Notes under the pieces: model-generated | The model's input: the letters and a program-made list of their open reading frames with translations, nothing else | Told to the model about the DNA's origin: nothing | Databases searched by the model: none | Translations under genes and position numbers: made by a program | NCBI RefSeq assembly: GCF_002803065.1 | Contig: NZ_NNBL01000016.1 | Coordinates: forward strand, 114,639 to 178,638 | Source: Streptomyces sp. CB01635 | GTDB lineage: Bacteria > Actinomycetota > Actinomycetes > Streptomycetales > Streptomycetaceae | Length of the DNA: 64,000 bases | Reading direction: 5' to 3' | Shown: one piece after another, positions 1 through 8,585 of the stretch | Position numbering within the stretch: the first letter of the stretch is position 1 | How the letters are laid out: every line of letters begins with the position of its first letter

Positions 1-484
1 TCGAAGTGCGCGTCCAGGTTCAGCACTCCGATCCGCCCGCCGGCCTGGACCGCCCGGGTGGATACGAGGCCGAGATACGTGCCGTACGCCACCTCGTGGC
101 CCCCGCCGAGAACCACGACGGGAACACCCCGGTCGACGAGCGGGCCGACGACCTGCCCGAGGCGGTGCTGACCCAACTCCAGTTCCCCGTGGGTGACTTC
201 GACGTCCCCGGCGTCGAGCGCGGCGAGCGGGGCGGGCAGGGCCATGGAGGAGAGGGCGGCGCGCAGTTCGCGCGGACCGTCCGCCGCTCCCTGACGGCCC
301 TTGTTGCGGCGTACGCCCTCGTCGCTGCGGAAGCCGACGAACGCGGCGTCCCACAGTCCCGGGCCGCCGGTGTCGGTGCTGATCGCGTGGTGCCAGCGCA
401 GGTGCTCGTCACCGTGGCCGTCGTCGCGGCCGTGCCAGCGTTCGGAGGCCGCGTCCACCGTGAGTTCGATGGTGGCGCCGACGC

Positions 485-488
<4 letters not shown>
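1..488 (-). CDS. hutG: formimidoylglutamase HutG (partial, N-terminal part)
   Basis: Arginase/ureohydrolase-superfamily enzyme expected to hydrolyse N-formimino-L-glutamate to glutamate and formamide, the last step of histidine degradation. Only about 162 N-terminal codons are present; the gene runs off the left edge. The visible part contains GGGHEVAYG, carrying a family metal-ligand His, and stops inside the metal motif NLDAHF(D). The chosen start is a GTG at 488 whose GTGA overlaps the hutU stop codon, so the two genes are probably translationally coupled and co-transcribed. An agmatinase-like paralogue is possible from the motif alone, but adjacency to hutU makes HutG much more likely. 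No imidazolonepropionase gene (hutI) is visible; it may lie to the left. Confidence 0.85.
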
Positions 489-2164
<1,676 letters not shown>

Positions 2165-2247
2165 GTTCTCTCCTGGTCGATGGCGGTGCAGTTGCGTGTT
2201 CCATGACAGGTGAGGCGCAGGACGCGTTCCAGCGGCGGTCGCCGAGA

Positions 2248-2263
2248 TTCTCGGATCCGAGAA
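2248..2263. promoter_or_regulatory. perfect 16-bp palindrome, candidate hut operator
   Basis: TTCTCGGATCCGAGAA is a perfect dyad between the divergent hutU and GntR-regulator genes, 84 bp upstream of the hutU start. It is well placed as an operator. Its CTCGGATCCGAG core is related to the CTGGGATCCCAG core before hutH (5718-5739). The binding protein (GntR or one of the two IclR regulators) cannot be decided from sequence. Confidence 0.6.
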
Positions 2264-2383
2264 CGTGGCTGGCTGACGGTGATGTGGGGCCGCTCCGGGG
2301 CGCGGGTTCCGTGCGGGCCGCCTCGCCTAGGATTGCCGTGGTGTTCGCGATGTGGCGCGACGGATCCATGGGGTACGAGGACG

Positions 2384-3148
2384 GTGGACGGCTTGGTCGT
2401 GGACGCTGCGGAGATCGCCCGGCTCTATGCGCGGCAGACGCCCGGTTCCGCCCCGGCCTATCAGCGGATCAAGGACCTCGTGGCCGGGGAGATCGTGGGT
2501 GGCCGCTGGGGCGAGGGCGAGGCGCTTCCCTCGGAGAGTCAGTTCGTCGAGTCGCTGGGCCTGTCCCGGATGACGATCAACCGGGCCCTGCGCGAGCTGA
2601 GCGCCGACGGCCTGCTCCGGCGTGTCATGGGCGTGGGCACGTTCGTGGCGCGGCGCAAGAGCAGCTCCGCGCTGGCCGGGGTGCACAACATCGCCGATGA
2701 GGTCCGGGGCCGCGGCCATGACTACTCGGCCAGGGTGCTGTCCCTGCGCGAGGAGCTCCCCGACCCCGAGATCGGCGCACAGCTCGGCCTCGACGGGCGG
2801 CGCAGCGCGTTCCGCTCACGTGTCGTGCACCTGGAGGACGGTGCGGCGGTCCAGCTGGAGGACCGTTACGTCCACCCGGACTTCGCCCCCGGCTATCTCG
2901 ACCAGGACTTCACCGCGGGTACGCCGTTCACGTTCCTGTCCGAGGTCGCCCCGCTGGGCAAGGGCGAGCACATCGTCGAGGCGGTCCTGCCGTCCGCGGA
3001 GGAATGCGAGATCCTCGGCATCGGGCCGTCCGAGCCGTGTCTGCTGATCCAGCGCCGCACCTGGTCCGGGGATGCTGTCGTGAGCGTCGCGCGGCTGATT
3101 CATCCCGGGTCCCGGTACCGCCTGGTGGGGACGTTCGACGCGCACTGA
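2384..3148 (+). CDS. GntR/HutC-subfamily transcriptional regulator
   Basis: Probable repressor of the divergent hutU-hutG operon. The N-terminal winged helix-turn-helix (about residues 25-95) has the HutC-type signature SRMTINRALRELSADGLL followed by GVGTFVA. The C-terminal UTRA ligand-binding domain (about 110-250) includes HNIADEVRGRGHDY and a QLEDRYVHPDFAPGYL segment resembling HutC. In known HutC systems urocanate is the inducer; that is family knowledge, not shown here. Start chosen at GTG 2384 behind ACGAGGAC; a GTG at 2399 is equally possible, and reading further upstream enters the operator region. The gene is convergent with the IclR gene to its right, 25 bp away, with no obvious terminator. 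Confidence 0.85.
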   Translation: MDGLVVDAAEIARLYARQTPGSAPAYQRIKDLVAGEIVGGRWGEGEALPSESQFVESLGLSRMTINRALRELSADGLLRRVMGVGTFVARRKSSSALAGVHNIADEVRGRGHDYSARVLSLREELPDPEIGAQLGLDGRRSAFRSRVVHLEDGAAVQLEDRYVHPDFAPGYLDQDFTAGTPFTFLSEVAPLGKGEHIVEAVLPSAEECEILGIGPSEPCLLIQRRTWSGDAVVSVARLIHPGSRYRLVGTFDAH

Positions 3149-3173
3149 GTCGGGCTCTGCCGTCGGTCTGCCT

Positions 3174-3995
3174 TCAGAGTGCCCGCGTGCCCGCGTGGGG
3201 GCGTCGGCCGGACATCGCGGCCGTCAGCCGTGCTGCCCCCTGCTCCAGGACCTCGCGGACGTGGTCGGCGTCGTGTCGGCTGTAGTGCCGTTGCCAGGTG
3301 CTGCTGAGTGCGGCGACAGGCCGTTCGTTGTGGTCGAAGGCCGCGACGCCCAGCGACCGGAAGCCTTCGGAGACCAGCTCGACCTCCTCGGACCAGCCGC
3401 GTGCGCGGTCGCGGGCCAGCAGGTCGAGGAGTTCGGACAGAGAGCGGGGTCCCTTGCCGGTACGGGTGATGAGATCCGCCTGCCGGGGGAAGAGGGCCCG
3501 GAGTTGGGCCGGGGACGCGTGGGCGAGGATGGCGCGCCCGTTGGCGGTCAGGTGGGCGGGCAGCCGGACGCCGACGTCGGTGACGAGGGAGATGTCCGCG
3601 TCGCCGGACCGGGTCGAAGTTGGCCGTTCCTTGAGCAGGTAGACGGTCTCCGCGCCGTGGACGATGCCCAGGTGCACGGTCTGTCCGAGACGGGCCGAGG
3701 CGCTGCGCAGGATGGGGCGCGCGAGGCGCTCCAGGGGTTCGTGGCGCAGATAGGCCGAGCCGATCTCGAAGGACGCGACCCCGAGACCGTACGCCTGCTC
3801 CTTGGGGAGATAGGTGACGAAACCGCGGTCCACCAGGACCGAGAGGACGTGGTACGCGGACGATCTGGGGATGTCGAGTTCGCGGGCCAGGGCCGCGGCC
3901 TGGACGGGGCCCGAGCGTCCGGCGAGGTGCAGCAGGATGTCCAGCGCGCGGCCGACGGCCGGTGAGGCACTGGACGCCGTTGTCCGTTCACCCAT
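3174..3995 (-). CDS. IclR-family transcriptional regulator
   Basis: A 273-residue IclR-type regulator. An N-terminal winged helix (about 12-75) contains GRALDILLHLA and ELDIPRSSAYHVLSVLVDRG. The C-terminal effector domain (about 90-265) carries the family blocks GQTVHLGIVHGAETVYL and GVRLPAHLTANGRAILA. Start chosen at ATG 3995 because AGAGGTGG lies just upstream; an in-frame ATG at 4037 lacks a site and would run through an inverted repeat that looks like an operator. It diverges from the amino-acid permease at 4139, so control of that transporter (and possibly of hut genes) is the natural hypothesis. The effector is unknown. A second IclR gene lies at 7446. Confidence 0.9.
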   Translation of the reverse strand: MGERTTASSASPAVGRALDILLHLAGRSGPVQAAALARELDIPRSSAYHVLSVLVDRGFVTYLPKEQAYGLGVASFEIGSAYLRHEPLERLARPILRSASARLGQTVHLGIVHGAETVYLLKERPTSTRSGDADISLVTDVGVRLPAHLTANGRAILAHASPAQLRALFPRQADLITRTGKGPRSLSELLDLLARDRARGWSEEVELVSEGFRSLGVAAFDHNERPVAALSSTWQRHYSRHDADHVREVLEQGAARLTAAMSGRRPHAGTRAL

Positions 3996-4015
3996 TGGTC
4001 CACCTCTTGACTCAT

Positions 4016-4036
4016 CTGTATATACAGGAATATACA
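4016..4036. promoter_or_regulatory. inverted repeat between IclR regulator and permease
   Basis: TGTATAT (4017-4023) and ATATACA (4030-4036) form a 7-bp inverted repeat with a 6-nt spacer; the left part also makes a 12-bp perfect palindrome CTGTATATACAG (4016-4027). This AT-rich element stands out in high-GC DNA. It sits 21 bp upstream of the iclR start and about 100 bp before the permease, a typical place for an IclR operator. Confidence 0.55.
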
Positions 4037-4138
4037 AGGGCCTTCGTCATGCGGGAGTGCTGACGAACGCCGTCGACCGGCAAGTGATTCAGCCCCGCCA
4101 CCTCACCCGGAACTCGGCGTTCCCAAGGAGGACCTGCT

Positions 4139-5602
4139 TTGTCCACCGACACCACGTCCCTGCAGCGCGGGCTCAAATCCCGGCACATACGCTTCATCGC
4201 CCTGGGTTCCGCGATCGGGACCGGTCTCTTCTACGGCTCCTCGGAGTCCATCAAGGCGGCGGGGCCCGCCGTCCTGCTGGCCTATCTGATCGGTGGCGCC
4301 GCGGTCTTCCTCGTCCTGCGTTCACTGGGCGAGATGGCGGTGAGCCGCCCGTGCGCCGGATCCTTCGGCGAATACGCGACAAAATACCTCGGACCGCTGC
4401 CGGGATTCCTCACCGGCTGGACGTACGCCCTCGAAATGGTCTTCGTCTGTCTGGCGGACATCACGGCGCTCGGCGTCTACATGAGCTTCTGGTTCCCCGA
4501 CGTGCCGCGGTGGATCTGGCTCCTCGCGGCCGTCGGCATCATCGGCGCGATGAACCTGTTCAGCGTCAAGGTCTTCGGTGAGCTGGAGTTCTGGCTCTCC
4601 TTCGCCAAGGTCGTCGCCATCATCGCGATGATCCTCGCCGGCCTGGCGATCATCGTCTTCGGCTTCGGCAGCAACGGCGGCGCGGGCATCTCCAACCTGT
4701 GGAGCAACGGCGGGTTCATGCCCAACGGCATCCAGGGCCTGGTCCTGTGCTTCGCCGTGGTGATGTTCGCCTTCGGCGGCACCGAGATCATCGGGGTCAC
4801 CGCCGGCGAGGCGCAGAACCCGGAGAAGACCATTCCGAGCGCCGTGAACTCGATCCCCATCCGCATCGTGCTCTTCTACGTGCTGACGCTCGCGGTGCTC
4901 ATGTCGCTGAACCCGTGGCAGCACATCGGCGACAAGGGCAGCCCGTTCGTCGAGATCTTCGCCGGACTCGGCGTCGCCTCCGCGGCCGCCGTGCTGAACG
5001 TCGTCGTCATCATCGCGGCCCTGTCCGCGATCAACAGCAACATCTTCGCCGCCGGACGCATCATGTACGGCATGGCCGAGCGCAACCAGGCTCCGTCCGT
5101 CATGCGCCGCCTGTCCCGCAACGGTGTGCCGTGGATGACCGTCGTCATCATGATCGGCGCACTCCTCTGCGGCGTCGTCCTGAACTACCTCATGCCCGAG
5201 CGGGTGTTCCTCGTCATCGCCTCCATCGCGACCTTCGCCACGGTGTGGGTCTGGCTGATGATCCTCCTGTCCCAGGTCAGCGCCCGCCGCAAGATGTCCC
5301 CGCAGGAGGTCGCCACGCTGAAGTACCCGGCGCCGTTCTGGCCCTACGGCCAGATCATCACCATCGCCTTCATGGTCGGCGTGGTGGTGCTCCTCGCGTT
5401 CTCGGACAGCACCCGGATCGCGCTGCTCGTCGGCGGTGTGTGGCTGTCCTTGATGACGTGCGTGTACTACCTGTGGCTGCGTCCCCGTGCCCGGCGGGCG
5501 GCATTGGCCGACGCCGCGCCGCAGGTCGTACACGGGGAGGGCAAGGAACCCTCGGACGAGATCGATTCCAGGGCCGGTGCGGAGCCCGTGCACCAGCGAT
5601 AA
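4139..5602 (+). CDS. APC-superfamily amino acid permease
   Basis: A 487-residue inner-membrane amino acid transporter of the APC superfamily (AAT/GABA-permease type), expected to have 12 transmembrane helices. The N-terminal GLKSRHIRFIALGSAIGTGLF is the classic first-helix signature; GGTEIIGVTAGEAQNPEKT (about 222-240) is the conserved helix-6 motif; AINSNIFAAGRIMYGMA is also typical. The start is TTG at 4139 behind AAGGAGG. Position between an IclR gene and hutH suggests histidine or urocanate uptake, but this is inference because AAT members differ in substrate without obvious motifs. A strong terminator follows, so it is probably transcribed alone. Confidence 0.9.
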   Translation: MSTDTTSLQRGLKSRHIRFIALGSAIGTGLFYGSSESIKAAGPAVLLAYLIGGAAVFLVLRSLGEMAVSRPCAGSFGEYATKYLGPLPGFLTGWTYALEMVFVCLADITALGVYMSFWFPDVPRWIWLLAAVGIIGAMNLFSVKVFGELEFWLSFAKVVAIIAMILAGLAIIVFGFGSNGGAGISNLWSNGGFMPNGIQGLVLCFAVVMFAFGGTEIIGVTAGEAQNPEKTIPSAVNSIPIRIVLFYVLTLAVLMSLNPWQHIGDKGSPFVEIFAGLGVASAAAVLNVVVIIAALSAINSNIFAAGRIMYGMAERNQAPSVMRRLSRNGVPWMTVVIMIGALLCGVVLNYLMPERVFLVIASIATFATVWVWLMILLSQVSARRKMSPQEVATLKYPAPFWPYGQIITIAFMVGVVVLLAFSDSTRIALLVGGVWLSLMTCVYYLWLRPRARRAALADAAPQVVHGEGKEPSDEIDSRAGAEPVHQR

Positions 5603-5612
5603 CGGCGACAGC

Positions 5613-5657
5613 AAGGGCCGGCGGAACCGCGAGAGCGACGGTTCCGCCGGCCCTTTT
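5613..5657 (+). terminator. rho-independent terminator after the permease
   Basis: A perfect 17-bp stem, 5613-5629 pairing with 5639-5655, with a 9-nt loop and a short T run (5654-5657). It lies 11 bp after the permease stop and separates it from hutH. Confidence 0.9.
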
Positions 5658-5717
5658 GCGTGGTGTCGAGACCGCCCGCGCAGCTGCGATCTGCGCGAGA
5701 TTCCGGCGCTTGCGGCA

Positions 5718-5739
5718 ACTGTCTGGGATCCCAGACAGT
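5718..5739. promoter_or_regulatory. perfect 22-bp palindrome upstream of hutH
   Basis: Arms ACTGTCTGGGA (5718-5728) and TCCCAGACAGT (5729-5739) form a perfect 22-bp dyad 52 bp before the hutH start. The CTGGGATCCCAG core resembles the hutU-side dyad (2248-2263) and the imperfect dyad at 8298-8313. It is a strong candidate operator for induction of hutH. Confidence 0.7.
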
Positions 5740-5791
5740 AACCCTCCGCAGCCACTGACGAAGAGGTTCCGTTTTCGGGCTTCATGGAGTC

Positions 5792-7330
5792 ATGAACGAA
5801 ACCTTCGTAGGGGTCGGCCCCCTCTCCGTCGCCGATGTCGTGTCCGTCGCCCGGCACGGGGCCCGCGTGACCCTCACCCACGAAGCCCTGGGCGAGATAG
5901 CCCAGAGCCGCAAGGTGGTCGAGAACCTCGCCAACGACGTCGTGCCCCACTACGGCGTCTCGACCGGCTTCGGCGCCCTGGCCACCCGTCACATCCCGCT
6001 CGAACTGCGCGCCCAGCTCCAGCGCAGCCTCGTGCGCTCGCACGCCGCCGGCTCCGGCGCCGAGGTCGAGCGCGAGGTCGTCCGCGCCCTCATGCTGCTG
6101 CGCCTGTCGACGCTCGCCACCGGCCGCACCGGTGTGCGCCCCGACACCGCCCAGGCCTACGCCGACCTGCTCAACGCCGGCATCACGCCGGTCGTCCACG
6201 AGTACGGCTCGCTCGGCTGCTCCGGCGACCTCGCCCCGCTCGCCCACTGCGCCCTCGCCGTCATGGGCGAAGGCCAGGTGCGGGACGCGAAGGGCGACCT
6301 GATGTCCGCCGCGGACGCGCTCGCCGCCGCCGGTCTCTCCCCCGTCACGCTGCACGAGAAGGAGGGCCTGGCCCTCATCAACGGCACCGACGGCATGCTC
6401 GGCCAACTCGTCATGGCCGCGCACGACTTGCAGATGCTGCTGCGCACCGCCGACATCGCCGCCGCCATGAGCGTCGAGGGACAGCTCGGCACCGATGCCG
6501 TGTTCGCCGCCGACCTCCAGGCCCTGCGCCCGCATCCGGGCCAGGGTTCGAGCGCCGCCAACCTCACCGCTCTCCTCAAGGGTTCGGAGATCGTCGCGAG
6601 CCACCGCGGACCTGAGTGCACCCGGGTCCAGGACGCCTACTCGCTGCGCTGCACGCCGCAGGTCCACGGCGCCGCCCGTGACACGCTGGCGCACGCCGAG
6701 ACGGTCGCCTCGCGTGAGCTGGCCAGCGCCATCGACAACCCCGTCGTCACGCCCGACGGTCGCGTCGAGTCCAACGGCAACTTCCACGGCGCGCCCGTGG
6801 CCTGCGTCCTGGACTTCCTGGCCATCTCCGTCGCCGACGTCGCCTCGGTCAGCGAACGCCGCACCGACCGCTTCCTCGACGTCGCGCGCAACCAGGGCCT
6901 CAACGCCTTCCTCGCCGACGACCCGGGCGTGGACTCCGGCCACATGATCGCCCAGTACACCCAGGCGGGCATCGTCTCCGAGCTCAAGCGCCTCGCCGCG
7001 CCCGCCTCGGTCGACTCCATCCCCTCCAGCGCCATGCAGGAGGACCACGTCTCCATGGGGTGGGCCGCGGCCCGCAAGCTGCGCCGCGCCATCGACGGCC
7101 TGACCCGTGTGGTGGCGGTCGAGATCCTCACCGCGGCCCGCGCGCTCGACCTTCGTGGCCCCCTGGCCCCGGCGCCCGCCACGGCGGCCGTCCTGGCCGG
7201 ACTACGCCGCGATGTCGAGGGCCCCGGCACGGACCGGTACCTCGCTCCCGAGATCGAAGCCGCCGTGCAGTTCGTGGCCACCGGCGGCGCCCTCGCGGCC
7301 GCCGAGTCGGTGACCGGTCCGCTGAGCTGA
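5792..7330 (+). CDS. hutH: histidine ammonia-lyase HutH
   Basis: Cytosolic histidase: L-histidine to trans-urocanate and ammonia, the first step of the hut pathway. The 512-residue length is typical. YGVSTGFGALA (about 54-64) includes the catalytic tyrosine, and GSLGCSGDLAPLAH carries the tripeptide that cyclises to the MIO electrophile. Here it is Cys143-Ser144-Gly145, where most histidases have Ala-Ser-Gly; I recall the Cys form from other Streptomyces HutH proteins. Further family blocks include SNGNFHG, RTDRFLD and AMQEDHVSMGW. The GGAG before the ATG is only 2 nt away, so initiation may be leaderless or coupled to the overlapping mini-frame at 5784. A terminator follows. Confidence 0.96.
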   Translation: MNETFVGVGPLSVADVVSVARHGARVTLTHEALGEIAQSRKVVENLANDVVPHYGVSTGFGALATRHIPLELRAQLQRSLVRSHAAGSGAEVEREVVRALMLLRLSTLATGRTGVRPDTAQAYADLLNAGITPVVHEYGSLGCSGDLAPLAHCALAVMGEGQVRDAKGDLMSAADALAAAGLSPVTLHEKEGLALINGTDGMLGQLVMAAHDLQMLLRTADIAAAMSVEGQLGTDAVFAADLQALRPHPGQGSSAANLTALLKGSEIVASHRGPECTRVQDAYSLRCTPQVHGAARDTLAHAETVASRELASAIDNPVVTPDGRVESNGNFHGAPVACVLDFLAISVADVASVSERRTDRFLDVARNQGLNAFLADDPGVDSGHMIAQYTQAGIVSELKRLAAPASVDSIPSSAMQEDHVSMGWAAARKLRRAIDGLTRVVAVEILTAARALDLRGPLAPAPATAAVLAGLRRDVEGPGTDRYLAPEIEAAVQFVATGGALAAAESVTGPLS

Positions 7331-7401
7331 ACCGATCGGACCTGGTTCCTGTGATCACTCGGACCCGGTCCCTGGGACCGTTGCGACCTGGTCCGAGCAG
7401 A

Positions 7402-7442
7402 CCGAACTCCCGCCGCCGGCCCGTCCGGCGGCGGGAGTTCGG
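7402..7442. terminator. bidirectional terminator between hutH and the IclR gene
   Basis: A perfect 18-bp stem (7402-7419 with 7425-7442) and 5-nt loop, located between the convergent hutH and iclR stop codons. Its symmetry would serve both transcripts. The preceding stretch 7340-7400 contains several GGTCC/GGACC copies, including GGTCCCTGGGACC at 7367-7379. Confidence 0.85.
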
Positions 7443-7445
7443 CTT

Positions 7446-8246
7446 CTACGCGAGGTGTCCCGCCACCCGCGTACGAGCGGTCGCGTCGGCCACCCCGCCG
7501 ATGCGCCGGCTCAGTTGGTTCGCGGTACGGGTCACCTGCGCGGCGATCCGGCGCTGTTGCTCGGCCCCGACCTCGTCGCCGCGAAAGGTGACCGCCACCC
7601 CGGCGACGGGGTGTGCGCCGTGGTCGAGGACCGCGGCCGCCACGGACGCGAAGCCCGGTGTCACCTCGCCGTCCTCCGTGGCGTACCCGCGTCGGCGTGC
7701 CTCCACGAGGAGTTGGCGCAGCGCGGTCAGCGAGCCGGGACCCGACTCGTTGCGCAGGACGAAGGCCGACGCGTCGGGGAACAGGGCCCGCACCTGTGCC
7801 TGCGGCAGCCGGGCCAGGACCGCCCGGCCGCTTGCGGTGAGGTGGGCCGGCAGCCGCACACCCACCTCGGTCACCAACGGGGCACGTCCCGGCGCCCGTT
7901 CCTCGATCACGTAGATGACCTCGCGGCCGTGCAGTACGGCGAGGTGCGCATTGTGGCCCGTGCTGTCGACGAGCTTCGCCAGCGGCACCCGCGCCAGGCG
8001 CTGGAAAGGCGCCTGCCTGCTGTATCCGGAGGCGAGTTCGAAGGCGCTGACGCCCAATCCGTAGCGTCGCTCCTCCAGCAGGTGCACGACGAATCCCTCG
8101 CGCGCCAGGGTGTCGAGCAGGTGGTAAGTCGTCGAGCGGGGAAGCCCGACGTCACGGCTGATCGCCGCGGCGGGTACGGGCCCTGCCTGGCCCGCGAGAT
8201 AGCGGAGGATGGCCAGCACCTGGGCGGCGGCGGGAACGGAAGACAT
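7446..8246 (-). CDS. IclR-family transcriptional regulator (second copy)
   Basis: A 266-residue IclR regulator. The winged helix spans about residues 5-70 (AAAQVLAILRYLAGQ, GLPRSTTYHLLDTLAREG); the effector domain contains GHNAHLAVLHGREVIYVIEE and GVRLPAHLTASGRAVLA. It is clearly related to the IclR gene at 3174 (the same GVRLPAHLTA-GRA-LA block). It is convergent with hutH and divergent from the PLP decarboxylase at 8586. No good ribosome binding site precedes the ATG at 8246, so the transcript may be leaderless. Likely targets are the decarboxylase, itself, or the hutH palindrome, given the related dyad in its own upstream region. Confidence 0.9.
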   Translation of the reverse strand: MSSVPAAAQVLAILRYLAGQAGPVPAAAISRDVGLPRSTTYHLLDTLAREGFVVHLLEERRYGLGVSAFELASGYSRQAPFQRLARVPLAKLVDSTGHNAHLAVLHGREVIYVIEERAPGRAPLVTEVGVRLPAHLTASGRAVLARLPQAQVRALFPDASAFVLRNESGPGSLTALRQLLVEARRRGYATEDGEVTPGFASVAAAVLDHGAHPVAGVAVTFRGDEVGAEQQRRIAAQVTRTANQLSRRIGGVADATARTRVAGHLA

Positions 8247-8585
8247 ACCGGGAGGTTACGTCCGCGCGCAGGCGCCGCCGCGGACCACCCGGGCGAAGTC
8301 TGGGATACGAGACGCATTGCAGGCGGCGGCCCTGGCACGGCCCCCGGCGCCTGGTGCTTGATGGAAGCCCCCGGTGCGGACGAGCGATGGAACGCCGTCC
8401 GCGCCGGGCACTCACTCATCCGCTGCCCGGCCGTGTGCCCACGGATCAGGCACCTCGCCCACCGCTCCCGTGTTCCCCTCGCCAGCGCCGGCCAGCGCGT
8501 CGTCCCGCCCACGTGAGGAATCCCGCGCCCCCCGTTCGATCTCCGCCGTCCCGAGACACGACGTCACAACCAAGGAAGCCACACG
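8247..8585. other. divergent promoter region, IclR gene / decarboxylase
   Basis: A 339-bp gap with no convincing coding frame. It holds an imperfect dyad at 8298-8313 and the ribosome binding site AAGGAA before the decarboxylase. No clear -35/-10 pair is readable by eye. Confidence 0.5.
8298..8313. promoter_or_regulatory. imperfect dyad resembling the hutH palindrome
   Basis: GTCTGGGATACGAGAC is a 16-bp dyad with 6 of 8 pairs matched. Its left half GTCTGGGAT is identical to the left half of the hutH dyad core (GTCTGGGATCCCAGAC). It sits 52 bp upstream of the iclR start. It is possibly the same regulator's autoregulatory site. Confidence 0.5.

Noticed and set aside
4322..7048. A 900-codon open frame on the minus strand across the permease and hutH
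   Set aside because: It is antisense to two clearly identified genes, has low-complexity Gly/Asp/Arg composition and no domain; a by-product of high-GC codon bias.
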